Notes: generated by a model from the sequence alone, not told the origin. A stretch of 64,000 bases of DNA from Pontibacter sp. Tf4 (GCF_014212495.1 NZ_JACKZC010000004.1:310001-374000); one strand, 5' to 3'; positions 27,545-37,456 are shown, counted from the stretch's first letter. Translations and numbers: made by a program.

Positions 27545-28215
27545 ACTGTAGAAGTATTGTCATGTCGAGCGTCAGTCGAGACATCATATTTGTCTGATAG
27601 CTCATTTCTACTCTTCTGTCATTTCGAACAAAGTGAGAAATCTATCTCAGCCTATAATTGGTTCTTTGTCATCCCGAGCGTTAGCCGAGGGATCTTATGT
27701 GTCCTATAGTTCGATAGTTCACTTTGCCTACCACTTGAACCAAGCCTTTCTTTCATAGCATCTTTTATTCCAGGGAGCTCTACTTACCTATCGTGCTATA
27801 GCTTCTTTGGCTCCCTCCCGGGCCGGGAGGCCCCGTCTTCGGGCATCGCGCGGTGTACATTTCCTTTGCTCGTGCCTCGCAATGCTTTCAGCACCGGAAA
27901 TCTACAAGGCGCTCAACCCAAAGACTGATATCAATTCGATAGCTGCTGCCTTAACTATAGTTTCCTTTTTCATTCTTAGTTAAAGCAGATCATCTTTTCC
28001 CGTGGTTGTAATTCCTTTGGGCAGGCTGCGCCTGCCTGTTCGTGGACTGTATCTGTAGAACTATAGGTCAAACTATAGCAATATCAGAGTTCCCCTCCTT
28101 GGATAAGGAGGGGTAGGGGTGGTTGGATTAATGCTAACCATAGAACTATAACTCAAACTATAGCAAAAGCCCTTATCCTGAAAATCTTAAAATGCTGTAA
28201 ATCCTGATTTAGACA
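27545..28215 (+). repeat. Composite intergenic repeat block C (forward)
   Basis: Most of the 1.08-kb gene-free stretch between fah and nfu repeats block A in the same order. The modules are three hairpins (27562-27584, 27621-27641, 27671-27693), a GGGAGCTC segment, the GGCCTCCCGG to TCAATTCGATAGC core (27809-27943), a GGCAGGCTGCGCCTGCC palindrome, the hairpin-plus-G-tail (28092-28126) and the ATCCTGAAAATC string. The third hairpin has ATCCC/GGGAT arms where block A has ATCCT/AGGAT. From 28,216 to 28,448 there is a degenerate CTCCCTCTTGGGAGGGGG hairpin and AATCTGAAAATCC strings. Confidence 0.8.
28092..28126 (+). repeat. Hairpin-plus-G-tail element
   Basis: CCCCTCCTT and AAGGAGGGG with a GGAT loop, followed by TAGGGGTGGTTGG. 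It is almost identical to the copy at 5783. Confidence 0.75.
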
Positions 28216-28448
28216 AACTCCCTCTTGGGAGGGGGCATGGCTATGAGGCAACAAACCTCAACTATAGCAACAATTGAAAGCTCCTGGTCCTGAACTACTG
28301 AGAAGTGGTTGGGCTTACACCAACTACAGAATTATATCTGAACCTATAGCAAAGGCCAAAATCAAAATCTGAAAATCCATCAAATCCACTTAATCTGTGG
28401 TTCAGACATAAATCATAAAAATCAGCGGAATCCCTTTAATCACTGGTC

Positions 28449-28487
28449 AAAAAAAACAGCCCTGCTTTCTGATGAAAACAGGGCTGC
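28449..28487 (-). terminator. Terminator after the nfu-mrp pair
   Basis: Read on the minus strand, CAGCCCTG and CAGGGCTG pair around about 12 nt and are followed by eight T residues, 20 bp after the nfu stop. Confidence 0.85.
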
Positions 28488-28507
28488 CAAAGTATAAACA
28501 GTATGTC

Positions 28508-28777
28508 TTAACCGCCTATTGGAGTCAGGTTAATGGCTTCTACGGCTTTAATTTCTGGTATGGCTTTTAACACCGATTGCTCTACACCGGCTTTCAGCGT
28601 CATAGTGGACATAGGGCAGGAGCCGCAGGCACCTAACAGTTCCAGTTTCAGAACCATGTCTTCGGTCACTTCCAGCACTTTTACGTTGCCACCGTCAGCT
28701 TCCAGGTAAGGCCTGATCTGGTCCAGGGCGCCTTCAATGCGGGTCAGTAAGTTTGGGTCTACGTTAATGGCTGCCAT
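28508..28777 (-). CDS. NifU-like (Nfu) iron-sulfur scaffold protein
   Basis: This 89-residue protein is a lone Nfu domain with the cluster-binding CGSC motif (Cys51, Cys54) in LLGACGSCPMSTMTLKAGVE. Nfu proteins carry or transfer 4Fe-4S clusters to target enzymes as dimers. RPYLEADGGNVKVLEV (about 22-37) is typical. It lies 6 bp downstream of the mrp-like ATPase gene on the same strand, so the two form an iron-sulfur assembly operon. Confidence 0.94.
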   Translation of the reverse strand: MAAINVDPNLLTRIEGALDQIRPYLEADGGNVKVLEVTEDMVLKLELLGACGSCPMSTMTLKAGVEQSVLKAIPEIKAVEAINLTPIGG

Positions 28778-28783
28778 ATTGTA

Positions 28784-29887
28784 TTAGCTTTTAATTTCTA
28801 CGGGTTGCGTTTTGGCCATAGTGGCGTTGCGAACAGATACCTGCTGCGCGACAGCCTGGGCCAACTCTTTGAAAACACCGGAAGCCGGAGAATCGTTCTG
28901 TAAAATAACCGGGGTACCGGCATCCCCGCTCTCACGGATGCTCTGCACGATAGGAATCTGGCCTAAAAGCGGCACTTCGTACTTATCGGCCAGCGCTTTA
29001 CCGCCACCTTCCCCGAAAATATAATATTTATTTGCCGGTAGCTCGGCAGGCGTAAAATACGCCATGTTCTCTACCACACCTAATACCGGTACGTTTATCT
29101 GTGGCTGGCGGAACATCTGCAGGCCTTTCATGGCGTCGGCAAGGGCTACTTTTTGTGGTGTTGTAACTATAACCGCACCTGTTACCGGAAGCGCCTGCAC
29201 CATGGTTAAGTGTATATCAGAAGTTCCCGGCGGCAGGTCTATCAGCAGATAATCCAGGTCGCCCCAGTCAACATCAGAAATAAACTGCTTAAGGGCAGAG
29301 CTTGCCATCGGGCCACGCCAGATCACGGCGCCATCAGCAGGAGTCAGGAAGCCGATGGACATCATTTTAACGCCGTACTTCTCGACTGGCACAATGTAGT
29401 TCTTGCCGTGGTCGCCCTGCACCATGCGCGGACGCTCATTCTCCACACCAAACATGGTAGGCATCGACGGGCCAAAAATATCGGCATCAATCAGGCCTAC
29501 GCGTGCACCGGACTCCGCCAGGGCAATAGCCAGGTTAGACGTAACCGTAGATTTACCTACACCACCTTTACCCGACGCCACCGCTATGATGTTTTTCACA
29601 CCACCAACTACAGCAGCGTTATCGGTGCGGGCTGTAGTTACGCGCGAGGTCATGTTCACGGTAACTTCGGCCTCTTTATCCACCATCGTATGGATGGCAC
29701 GCACGCAGGCGTTACGGATCATGTCTTTCAGGGGGCAGGCCGGTGTGGTAAGTATAACGGTAAAGCTTACGTTTTTGCCATCTACCTGCACATCCTCCAC
29801 CATGTTGAGCGTCACCAGGTCTTTGCCCAGATCCGGCTCCTCCACATAGCTGAGGGCTTTTAGTATATCTTCTTTTGTGATAGCCAT
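28784..29887 (-). CDS. Mrp/NBP35 family iron-sulfur carrier ATPase
   Basis: This 367-residue protein has an N-terminal DUF59/MIP18-like domain (about 1-80) and a ParA-type P-loop ATPase domain with the deviant Walker A GKGGVGKST (106-114). LIDADIFGPSMPTMFG (about 131-146) and LLIDLPPGTSDIHLTM (about 208-223) are family-typical. ApbC/Mrp proteins bind and deliver iron-sulfur clusters. Unlike some relatives no CxxC pair is evident near the C-terminus, so cluster binding may use the Nfu partner; this is an inference. Length is normal. Confidence 0.93.
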   Translation of the reverse strand: MAITKEDILKALSYVEEPDLGKDLVTLNMVEDVQVDGKNVSFTVILTTPACPLKDMIRNACVRAIHTMVDKEAEVTVNMTSRVTTARTDNAAVVGGVKNIIAVASGKGGVGKSTVTSNLAIALAESGARVGLIDADIFGPSMPTMFGVENERPRMVQGDHGKNYIVPVEKYGVKMMSIGFLTPADGAVIWRGPMASSALKQFISDVDWGDLDYLLIDLPPGTSDIHLTMVQALPVTGAVIVTTPQKVALADAMKGLQMFRQPQINVPVLGVVENMAYFTPAELPANKYYIFGEGGGKALADKYEVPLLGQIPIVQSIRESGDAGTPVILQNDSPASGVFKELAQAVAQQVSVRNATMAKTQPVEIKS

Positions 29888-30083
29888 AGTATTTGAAAAG
29901 CTTGCGCTTTAATGATGCTGCAAAGATACGAACAAAATCTATGAGATGCAGGCACCCGGCTTTTTTGTTTAAACAACTAAGCCGCTGATAAGTTTTTGCA
30001 GCCGGCCAATAGTTTTTTTGATGGTTTGCAACCTTTTAATTAATTTATAACTCTCTAAGTGTAAGGGAATAAGCTGGCTACTT

Positions 30084-30581
30084 ATGAAACAGAGTCATAT
30101 ACTGCTTTTTTTACAGTTACTGGGCCTGCTGGTTTGCGTTGTGCTGGTACTTTTCTGTATCCGGTCGGGGAGCCAGGAGCAGCATGCTGCCGGAATATTA
30201 ACGGGTAAGTGGCGCCTCATCCGGCTCGAGGACTCCATGAAGATAGTAGTACCGCCAACCAATGTGGTACAAATAGAACTACAGTTTGCAGACCAGCATT
30301 TCACGGATCCGAATAAAGACAGCGATAAAGTACTGACAGGAAATATTCTTTCAGGTGATTTTAAAGGTGTTGTTGAGCTGAGTAGCAGGCAGAAGCGCGG
30401 TGTACTGGATGTAGAGGAGCTGCAGGTAAACGAAAACATCCTGCTGGAGCGATACAAGAACTTCGACGATTATTACCTGCAACTGTTGGCAAGGGCCAGG
30501 TCTTACAGCATCGAGAAAGATAAACTGACCATTACCTCGCACGGCAATGCCAACCTGGTTTACGCCTGGGTAGGCAAATAA
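30084..30581 (+). CDS. Hypothetical membrane-anchored protein, META/lipocalin-like tail
   Basis: The 165-residue product has one N-terminal hydrophobic segment (about 7-26, [19 protein letters not shown]). Its exported domain begins with [12 protein letters not shown] and ends [28 protein letters not shown]. Beginning with G-x-W-x-L and ending in alternating beta strands is reminiscent of META or lipocalin-like stress domains, but the match is by eye only and weak. It is alone on its strand upstream of the macro-domain gene (37 bp). Confidence 0.65.
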   Translation: MKQSHILLFLQLLGLLVCVVLVLFCIRSGSQEQHAAGILTGKWRLIRLEDSMKIVVPPTNVVQIELQFADQHFTDPNKDSDKVLTGNILSGDFKGVVELSSRQKRGVLDVEELQVNENILLERYKNFDDYYLQLLARARSYSIEKDKLTITSHGNANLVYAWVGK

Positions 30582-30618
30582 CTATAGCCGGCAACTGCGT
30601 ACAATAGCTAAAAACAAC

Positions 30619-31149
30619 ATGGACAACCTGCGACTGGAAGTTATTCTTGGCGATATCACGAAAGTAAAATCAGATGCTATAGTTAATGCGGCCAACAGCA
30701 GCCTGCTGGGTGGTGGCGGAGTAGATGGTGCTATTCACCGGGCCGGCGGACCAGCCATACTGGAAGCCTGCAAAGCCATTCGGGCCACAAAAGGCGAGTG
30801 CCCTACCGGCGAAGCCGTAATAACCACTGCCGGCAATCTGCCCGCAAAATATGTCATCCACACGGTTGGCCCTGTCTGGAAAGGTGGTAACAGTGGCGAG
30901 CCGCAACTACTTGCAAACTGCTACAAAAACAGCCTGCGCCTGGCCGATGAAAACCAGCTTACAACTATAGCTTTCCCGAATATCAGCACGGGCGTGTATG
31001 GCTACCCAAAAGACAAAGCGGCAACTATAGCTGTGCAAGCTGTTAAACTATATTTCGAAGAAAACACAGGCTCAACTATAGACCAGGTTCTTTTCGTGTG
31101 CTTCGACGACGAGAACTATAAACTATACCAGGCACTGGTGAGTAGGTGA
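30619..31149 (+). CDS. Macro domain protein, probable O-acetyl-ADP-ribose deacetylase
   Basis: This 176-residue protein is a single macrodomain of the MacroD/YmdB type, which binds ADP-ribose and hydrolyses O-acetyl-ADP-ribose or mono-ADP-ribosyl esters. The signatures are [20 protein letters not shown] (11-30), [14 protein letters not shown] (about 31-44) and [17 protein letters not shown] (about 116-132), holding the catalytic Asn/Asp and the phosphate loop. The gene carries at least four CTATAG palindromes in 531 bp, most read as T-I. Confidence 0.93.
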   Translation: MDNLRLEVILGDITKVKSDAIVNAANSSLLGGGGVDGAIHRAGGPAILEACKAIRATKGECPTGEAVITTAGNLPAKYVIHTVGPVWKGGNSGEPQLLANCYKNSLRLADENQLTTIAFPNISTGVYGYPKDKAATIAVQAVKLYFEENTGSTIDQVLFVCFDDENYKLYQALVSR

Positions 31150-31154
31150 ACTAA

Positions 31155-31324
31155 GATTTGAAGATTTGGAAATTTGAAGATTTGGAGATGAGGGAAACAG
31201 GCGGTTTAGAAATCAGAACATCTATGGATACTTAATCTCTTAATTGAAAAATAAATTAAATTTTAAGATCTGGTTAATATCAAAATATCATCTACACATC
31301 TTCAAATTTCCAAATCTTCAAATC
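31155..31324. repeat. 27-bp perfect inverted repeat between the macro-domain gene and dnaG
   Basis: 31155-31181 and 31298-31324 are exact reverse complements, built from the word GATTTGAAGATTTGG and its partner. They flank 116 bp of AT-rich DNA. Each arm also contains an internal direct repeat. The right arm ends 19 bp before the dnaG -7 box. Confidence 0.8.
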
Positions 31325-31342
31325 AAATATGAGACTAACTGC

Positions 31343-31350
31343 TATCTTTG
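31343..31350 (+). promoter_or_regulatory. -7 box of dnaG
   Basis: TATCTTTG matches TAnnTTTG and ends 22 bp before the ATG at 31373. Its position supports that ATG over the open frame extending upstream to 31244. Confidence 0.45.
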
Positions 31351-31372
31351 CTATCCGCTTATAGTTTTTGCC

Positions 31373-33286
31373 ATGTCCCTTATTCCAAAAGAAACCGTTG
31401 ACCAGATCATTGCCCAGGCCGATATAGTGGAGGTGGTAGGTGATTTTGTTTCTTTGAAGAAAAAGGGACAGAACATGTGGGCCTGCTGCCCCTTCCACCA
31501 CGAAAAATCACCCTCTTTCTCGGTTTCGCCGGCCAAAGGCATTTACAAGTGCTTTGGTTGTGGCAAGGCAGGTAACTCGGTGCAGTTTATTATGGATGTG
31601 GAAGGCTCCAGCTTTCCGGAAGCACTGAAATACCTGGCCAAAAAGTACGGCATTGAGATTCCGGAAGAAGAAACAGCCGAATACAGCTACGAGCAAAGCG
31701 AGCGCGACAGCCTGTTTATAGTTTCTGATTTTGCGAACAAGCACTTCCAGCACAACCTGCATCACCACGACGAAGGTAACATCGGCCAGTCTTACTTAAA
31801 ACAGCGTGGCATTAGCGGGGCAACTATAAAAAAGTTTGAACTGGGCTATAGTATCGAAGCCTGGAGCGACCTGACCGATGCTGCCCTGAAAGAAGGTTAC
31901 AAGCAAAAGTACCTAGAAGCAGCCGGGCTAACTATAGTTAAGGAAGATAAACGCTACGACCGTTTCCGGGCGCGCGTCATGTTCCCGATCCACAACGTGT
32001 CGGGCAGGGTAGTAGGCTTTGGGGCTCGTACCCTAAAATCCAACGACAAAAAAAGCCCGAAATACCTTAACTCGCCGGAGTCGGAGATCTACCATAAAAG
32101 CAATGTGCTGTATGGGTTGTACCAGGCGCGGCAGGCCATGCGCATGCAGGACATGTGCTACCTTGTGGAGGGCTACCTGGATGTGATCTCGCTGCACCAG
32201 GGAGGTATCGAGAACGTGGTGGCCTCGTCGGGAACATCGCTTACCGAAGGTCAGATAAAGCTGATAGCGCGCTACACGCACAACATTACGGTGCTGTACG
32301 ATGGCGACGCGGCCGGTATAAAAGCTTCGATGCGCGGTATCGACCTTATTCTGGAACAGGGGCTGAACGTGCAGGTGGTTAGCTTCCCGGAAGGCGAAGA
32401 CCCGGACTCATACATCCAGAAAGTGGGCGACACAGCGTTTAAAGCCTATGTAAAGGAGCACGCCCAGGATTTTATCTCCTATAAATCGAGCCTATATGCC
32501 GAGGAAGCAAAAGGCAACCCTGTAAAAAAAGCCGAAGCTATCCGTGAGATCGTAACTACTATCTCCAAGATTCCGGACTCTATTAAACGGTCGGTTTTCT
32601 TCCAGAGCACCAGCCTCATTTTTGATATAGATGAGCAGGTACTGATCTCGGAGTACAACAAAATACACCTGCAGGAGCGCCAGCAGCACAAAACTGGCAG
32701 CCCGGCTGCAGATTTTGTACCCACACAGCCTACACAGGAGCAGGAACCTGAAAAGGAAGTATCGGCGGCAGACAAGCTCAAGCGCTACGAGCGCGAAATA
32801 GTACGCATGTTGCTCAACTATCCCGATAAATTGCTGGACGAAGGCATTACAACGGTGCAGTATATGCTGGATGAGCTGGAAGATGTGGAAATGCAGACCC
32901 CGATCTACGCACGGTTTATCGACCTGATAAAAGAGGGGCTTTCCGGCGGCAGGCTTCCATCTGCAGACGAGTACATCAACTACCCGGACCAGGAGATTCG
33001 CTCGGCAACTATAGACCTGCTCTCTGACCCCCATGAGCTGAGCCCGGGCTGGGCCACGCACTCTATCTTTGTTCCCCACGAATCGGACCTGCTGCTGTAT
33101 GGCTCGGAGCGCGCCGTGCTTCGCCTGAAGTACCGCTACCTGGAGAAGATGATAGATGACGAGATACTGAAACTGAAACTGGTTACTGACCCGCAGGAAC
33201 AGGACCACCAGCTGCGCAACATCATCAACCTGAAAATGCTGCACAAGCAAATGGGCGACCTGCTGGGTATTGTTATCAGTAGGTAG
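31373..33286 (+). CDS. dnaG: DNA primase
   Basis: This 637-residue primase makes RNA primers at the replication fork. The start at MSLIPKETVDQIIAQADIV is the family start; 43 codons of open frame upstream lie across the promoter and an inverted repeat. The CHC2 zinc finger uses Cys39, His42, Cys60 and Cys63. The core and Toprim domain hold VEGYLDVISLHQGG (about 265-278) and YDGDAAGIKAS (about 307-317). A Gln/Pro-rich linker (about 440-470) leads to the C-terminal helicase-binding domain. rpoD and rpsU, common neighbours elsewhere, are absent. Confidence 0.96.
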   Translation: MSLIPKETVDQIIAQADIVEVVGDFVSLKKKGQNMWACCPFHHEKSPSFSVSPAKGIYKCFGCGKAGNSVQFIMDVEGSSFPEALKYLAKKYGIEIPEEETAEYSYEQSERDSLFIVSDFANKHFQHNLHHHDEGNIGQSYLKQRGISGATIKKFELGYSIEAWSDLTDAALKEGYKQKYLEAAGLTIVKEDKRYDRFRARVMFPIHNVSGRVVGFGARTLKSNDKKSPKYLNSPESEIYHKSNVLYGLYQARQAMRMQDMCYLVEGYLDVISLHQGGIENVVASSGTSLTEGQIKLIARYTHNITVLYDGDAAGIKASMRGIDLILEQGLNVQVVSFPEGEDPDSYIQKVGDTAFKAYVKEHAQDFISYKSSLYAEEAKGNPVKKAEAIREIVTTISKIPDSIKRSVFFQSTSLIFDIDEQVLISEYNKIHLQERQQHKTGSPAADFVPTQPTQEQEPEKEVSAADKLKRYEREIVRMLLNYPDKLLDEGITTVQYMLDELEDVEMQTPIYARFIDLIKEGLSGGRLPSADEYINYPDQEIRSATIDLLSDPHELSPGWATHSIFVPHESDLLLYGSERAVLRLKYRYLEKMIDDEILKLKLVTDPQEQDHQLRNIINLKMLHKQMGDLLGIVISR

Positions 33287-33537
33287 TAGCTCTGTTCAAC
33301 TATAGAGTTCACCTTCAAGTCTTATATCCCTACAAAAATTACGGTCTTTCCTTTAGAGAAGGGTTTTAACTTTCTACCTTTGTTCAGTTTTCCGAATTAC
33401 TGCTGCCTGGCTATAACTGGATGTGGTGCTGTTTTGAACAATGCCCCGGATTTTATAGTTATGTAGTAGAAGCAATATGTTTCTTTTTAACAGGAAAGGA
33501 GCAGGTTTAAAGCTGGCTTCCGTTCCTAAAAACACTT

Positions 33538-34782
33538 ATGGAGAATACGAACACAGAACCTATAAAACTCGATTCTATCGAAGACGCGATCGAGGACATC
33601 CGCCAGGGTAAAGTAATTATTGTGGTAGATGACGATGACCGCGAGAACGAAGGCGATTTTATCTGCGCTGCCGAAATGGTAACGCCTGAGATCATCAACT
33701 TTATGGCAACCCACGGTCGTGGCCTTATTTGCGCACCGCTAACCGAGGAACGTTGCGAAGAGCTGGGCCTGGAACTAATGGTAGGCCGTAACACCGCCCT
33801 GCACGCTACACCGTTTACCGTATCCGTTGACCTGATCGGGCATGGTTGTACTACCGGTATTTCGGCATCCGACAGAGCCAAAACGATACAGGCACTGGTA
33901 GACCCGAACACAGACCCACACTCGCTGGGCAAGCCGGGCCATATTTTCCCGCTGAAGGCTAAAAAAGAAGGCGTACTGCGCCGCGCCGGCCACACCGAAG
34001 CGGCCGTTGACCTGGCCCGTTTGGCTGGTCTTGCACCGGCTGGTGTGTTGATCGAGATCATGAACGAAGATGGTACCATGGCCCGCCTGCCGGACCTGGT
34101 AAAAGTGGCCGAACGCTTTAACCTGAAACTGATTTCTATAAAAGACCTGATTGCGTATCGCCTGAAAAAGGAAAGCCTGATAGACCGTGAGATTGCCGTG
34201 GAGCTCCCGACCGACTATGGTAATTTTGACCTGTATGCCTTCACACAACGCAGCAACGGAGCCAAGCATCTGGCGCTTGTGAAAGGTACCTGGGAAGAGA
34301 ACGAGCCGGTGCTGGTGCGTGTACACTCCTCGTGTGTAACAGGCGACATCTTCGGGTCGTGCCGTTGCGACTGCGGTCCGCAGCTGCACGAAGCCATGCG
34401 CATGATAGAGCGTGAGGGCCGAGGCGTTATTGTGTATATGAACCAGGAAGGCCGTGGCATTGGCTTACTGAACAAACTGAAAGCCTACAAACTACAGGAG
34501 CAGGGCCGCGACACCGTAGAAGCCAACCTGGAACTGGGCTTTGGCATGGATGAGCGCGACTATGGTGTAGGAGCACAGATCCTGCGCGACCTGGGCGTTA
34601 CTAAAATGCGCCTGATCTCGAATAACCCGCGCAAGCGTACCGGCCTGATGGGCTATGGCCTGGAAGTAGTAGAACGTGTGCCGATTGAAGTGGTGCCGAA
34701 CGAACACAACCAGAAATACCTGACCACCAAGCGCGATAAACTGGGACACGATATTCTGAAAAGTGCTGTAGTTAACAAATAA
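33538..34782 (+). CDS. ribBA: Bifunctional 3,4-dihydroxy-2-butanone-4-phosphate synthase / GTP cyclohydrolase II
   Basis: This 414-residue enzyme makes both starting units of riboflavin. Residues about 9-205 are RibB, with [18 protein letters not shown] and [14 protein letters not shown]. Residues about 215-410 are RibA, with zinc cysteines in [16 protein letters not shown] and the active-site [17 protein letters not shown]. Both domains look complete. No FMN riboswitch is visible in the 251 bp upstream, so flavin control by that route is unlikely. A terminator follows. Confidence 0.96.
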   Translation: MENTNTEPIKLDSIEDAIEDIRQGKVIIVVDDDDRENEGDFICAAEMVTPEIINFMATHGRGLICAPLTEERCEELGLELMVGRNTALHATPFTVSVDLIGHGCTTGISASDRAKTIQALVDPNTDPHSLGKPGHIFPLKAKKEGVLRRAGHTEAAVDLARLAGLAPAGVLIEIMNEDGTMARLPDLVKVAERFNLKLISIKDLIAYRLKKESLIDREIAVELPTDYGNFDLYAFTQRSNGAKHLALVKGTWEENEPVLVRVHSSCVTGDIFGSCRCDCGPQLHEAMRMIEREGRGVIVYMNQEGRGIGLLNKLKAYKLQEQGRDTVEANLELGFGMDERDYGVGAQILRDLGVTKMRLISNNPRKRTGLMGYGLEVVERVPIEVVPNEHNQKYLTTKRDKLGHDILKSAVVNK

Positions 34783-34808
34783 GTAATAAACTATAGCCAT
34801 TATAAATT

Positions 34809-34836
34809 AAAGCCAGTGCAGCTATGCACTGGCTTT
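34809..34836 (+). terminator. Terminator after ribBA
   Basis: AGCCAGTGCA and TGCACTGGCT pair around GCTA, followed by TTTG. Confidence 0.8.
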
Positions 34837-34995
34837 TGTATTTGGTGCGTTCCCTAAATTTTGGCGTCCGTTTAGTGCGATTACAGGGCTTAAGTCGTTG
34901 TAAATAAGGCGGCTGAACTATAGCCAATCACCCACAGACAAGGACTTGTGCAGGCGGTTAAGTTAGTAGTAACATTATCTTAAGACGGGAAGCCT

Positions 34996-35676
34996 ATGAA
35001 TCGCAATACATACTTCAGAAGTTTATTTTTAACCATTTCAGCCTTAGGTATGGCCTGTACCCTGCAGGCCCAGGTAAGGCAGGACATTGATGTGCAGGAA
35101 TGGCCGGCTGGCACCGTCACCCTAACAACAGGCGAAGTGCTGGAGGGCGTCATCACTTATTACCGGGCACAGGATATCGTAACCGTGTTGCCCGAGAATG
35201 GTAGGCTGCATTCGCTTTCGCCGGTAAACGTGGAACAGTTTGAAGTAAAAAATGATTTTGATACCCGGCGCCATCTGTTTAAAACCATTTACTGGAACCA
35301 GGGCAAAGACTATACAGATTTCAAGAAACCTACTTTTTTTGAGCTGCTGACAGACGGAAACGTCACCTTACTGATGCGCGAAAGCTACTATAAGCGTACC
35401 ATCGATACCTACCTGACAGAGTACAAAGAAGGTACCGTGTACGACCCCATGGGCTACCCCATAGATGCCGTTTTTGCAGACCAGATAAAGCCCCAGTTCT
35501 TTGTGATGCAGCCCGATGGTAAAATTATACTGTTACAGCATGCCCGCCGGGATTTCCTGAACTATTGCGGTAAAAAGGCCAGCCAGGTAAAAAGCTTTGC
35601 GCGCAAGCAGAAACTGAGCTTTGATGCACCGATGGATTTTAAAGCGATCGTTACCTACTATAACACGCTGCTATAG
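34996..35676 (+). CDS. Hypothetical secreted protein
   Basis: The 226-residue product has a signal peptide ending near LQAQ (about 26). The mature part starts with VRQDIDVQEWPAGTVTLTTGEVLEGVITYYRAQDIVTVL, a pattern of short beta strands. A Lys/Tyr-rich C-terminus with HARRDFLNYCGKKASQVKSF follows. I recall similar uncharacterised proteins in Cytophagales, but no named family. The TAG stop (35674-35676) is half of a CTATAG palindrome whose other half is the stop codon of the convergent permease gene. Confidence 0.75.
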   Translation: MNRNTYFRSLFLTISALGMACTLQAQVRQDIDVQEWPAGTVTLTTGEVLEGVITYYRAQDIVTVLPENGRLHSLSPVNVEQFEVKNDFDTRRHLFKTIYWNQGKDYTDFKKPTFFELLTDGNVTLLMRESYYKRTIDTYLTEYKEGTVYDPMGYPIDAVFADQIKPQFFVMQPDGKIILLQHARRDFLNYCGKKASQVKSFARKQKLSFDAPMDFKAIVTYYNTLL

Positions 35677-36441
35677 GTCGCGCAATTTTAGAATACCATA
35701 GGTCAGTAACAGGAAAAGCCCGGTGTAAACAAGGGACGGCAAGGTAGCCATGGCAGGCGAAAGCTGCTCAATAGGCGATGTAAGCTGGCCAAACAGGTCC
35801 TGGCCCGGCATCGGAGTTAAGCTATCCAGTGCCTTCATCGGGAAGTATTTATCGATCTGGTCGGGGAGGTTGTAGTGGATGATAGGCTCTACGATCTTGG
35901 TGTAAGCGATGAATGCAATAATGGCCAGCCCGCTTTTCCGGACTATAAAAGCAAACAGCATGGCAAGTGTCATATAGGCAACCGCCTGCACAAAGTAATA
36001 AGGCAGGTAGTCTATCTGGCTGAACATAGCCTGAAACGACTTGTCTGAACTATAGACAAAGCCAAAATAGAAACCCAGCATCAGCAAAAACACCGTACTG
36101 AAAACTGCCAGTGCCAGTACCACATAAAACTTGGCCAAAACCACTTCAGCACGCGAGAGCCCGTCAATTACCTGTTGCCGTATCGTCCGGAAACTATACT
36201 CATCTGTAACCAGCACGATGACCAGAATGCCCAGCAATAAATTAAAAAAGTGGGCCACATAGGTTAGGCGCTTCCACAGGCCCGGGAATTGAAACGTTTC
36301 GTCTCCTAAGGCTTTGTTATTTATTACAATACTGGAGCTTGTGTAAAGGATGAGCAACAGCAGGAGCACATACACGGCCAGTATGATCCAGAAAGTACGG
36401 TAAGGAAATATTTTGCGAAACTCGGTTCGGAGTAAGTTCAT
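35671..36441 (-). CDS. ABC transporter permease (ABC-2 type)
   Basis: This 256-residue membrane protein has about six hydrophobic helices, including TFWIILAVYVLLLLLILYTSSS (about 15-36), LGILVIVLVTDEYSF and LALAVFSTVFLLMLGFYFGFVY. The layout fits ABC-2 family permeases. It lies 5 bp downstream of the ATPase gene, and the pair probably forms an exporter. The stop codon overlaps the stop of the + strand gene by a shared CTATAG. Substrate unknown. Confidence 0.87.
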   Translation of the reverse strand: MNLLRTEFRKIFPYRTFWIILAVYVLLLLLILYTSSSIVINNKALGDETFQFPGLWKRLTYVAHFFNLLLGILVIVLVTDEYSFRTIRQQVIDGLSRAEVVLAKFYVVLALAVFSTVFLLMLGFYFGFVYSSDKSFQAMFSQIDYLPYYFVQAVAYMTLAMLFAFIVRKSGLAIIAFIAYTKIVEPIIHYNLPDQIDKYFPMKALDSLTPMPGQDLFGQLTSPIEQLSPAMATLPSLVYTGLFLLLTYGILKLRDL

Positions 36442-36446
36442 CTGTA

Positions 36447-37337
36447 TCAGGATTTGATAATCTCAAGAAACTGTTTTTCGAGGCTTTTGCGGCGTGCCAC
36501 CAACTGCGACAGCACAATGCCCTGCGCAAACATATCGCGGTTCAGGTCGGTACTGCTATAGCCTTCCTGCAGGGTTACGACCACATAGTCTTTCTCCCGG
36601 GCAAACCGGGTAATGTACGGCAGGCGCTCCAGCAGTTGCAGCACTGGCGCCAGTTCTTCGGCGCTAACTATAAGCTGCTCCTGTGCAGATAAAATAGTAC
36701 CGACAGGGCCGTTGGTTACCAGTTTTCCGGTGCGCAGAACTGCTACGTGCGTGCATACTTTCTCTACTTCATCCAGCAGGTGGCTGGCCAGGATTATAGT
36801 TTTGCCTTGGTCCGCAATGCGCAGGATCAGGTCGCGCACTTCGGCTATGCCTTGTGGGTCCAGACCATTGGTTGGCTCATCCAGCACCAGCACTTCGGGG
36901 TCGTTCAGCATGGCGGCAGCTAAGGCCAGGCGTTGCTTCATGCCCAGCGAAAATCCTTTAAACATAGTATTGCTGCGCGTTCCCAAACCAACCAGGTCCA
37001 GCATTTTAGCTATATTGCTATGGTCTGCGCCTTTGGTGTCGGCTATGATCTGCAGGTTACGTTTGGCGGTGAGGTAAGGGTAGAAGTTAGGTGTTTCCAG
37101 GATGGCACCTACACGCTGCTTGGTTGCTTTGTTTATGCCATTGCCGAACCAGGAAAAGTTGCCGCCCGTAGGCCTGATAACATCCAGCACCATGCCCAGC
37201 GTGGTGGTTTTGCCACTGCCATTCGGGCCAAGCAGGCCATAAATGCTGCCTTCTTCCACCTGCAGACTCAGGTTGTCTACGGCTTTCAGGCTGCCATATT
37301 TTTTTGAGAGGTTGTCTATACTTAAAACGATAGCCAC
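36447..37337 (-). CDS. ABC transporter ATP-binding protein
   Basis: This 296-residue ATPase drives the adjacent permease. Walker A is GPNGSGKTTTLG (about 36-47), the signature FSLGMKQRLALAAAM is near 129-143, and Walker B VLVLDEPTNGLDPQG lies at about 150-164. The H-loop follows in IILASHLLDEVEK. The C-terminal extension (about 215-296) with an arginine-rich tail is common in ABC-2 type systems such as gliding (GldA-like) or bacitracin/sodium efflux exporters. The genes for a GldA complex are not seen here, so the name is not given. Confidence 0.92.
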   Translation of the reverse strand: MAIVLSIDNLSKKYGSLKAVDNLSLQVEEGSIYGLLGPNGSGKTTTLGMVLDVIRPTGGNFSWFGNGINKATKQRVGAILETPNFYPYLTAKRNLQIIADTKGADHSNIAKMLDLVGLGTRSNTMFKGFSLGMKQRLALAAAMLNDPEVLVLDEPTNGLDPQGIAEVRDLILRIADQGKTIILASHLLDEVEKVCTHVAVLRTGKLVTNGPVGTILSAQEQLIVSAEELAPVLQLLERLPYITRFAREKDYVVVTLQEGYSSTDLNRDMFAQGIVLSQLVARRKSLEKQFLEIIKS

Positions 37338-37456
37338 AAGTATACTTTTTAGTGAAAGCCAGGTAGGAGGCTTAACAAATATAGTATTTTTGTTTTATAG
37401 TCGGGCAGCACCTTAGCCTGTGTTTTGTTTGCCCGATTAGTTACTTTGCAAAGACA

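Noticed and set aside
31244..31372. 43-codon N-terminal extension of dnaG
   Set aside because: The family start at 31373 has a -7 box 22 bp before it, and the extension crosses an inverted repeat with no family-like residues.
33287..33537. Possible FMN riboswitch before ribBA
   Set aside because: The conserved FMN aptamer words (AGGGGTG, GCTC and GACAG-type boxes) are not visible in this stretch, so I do not call it.
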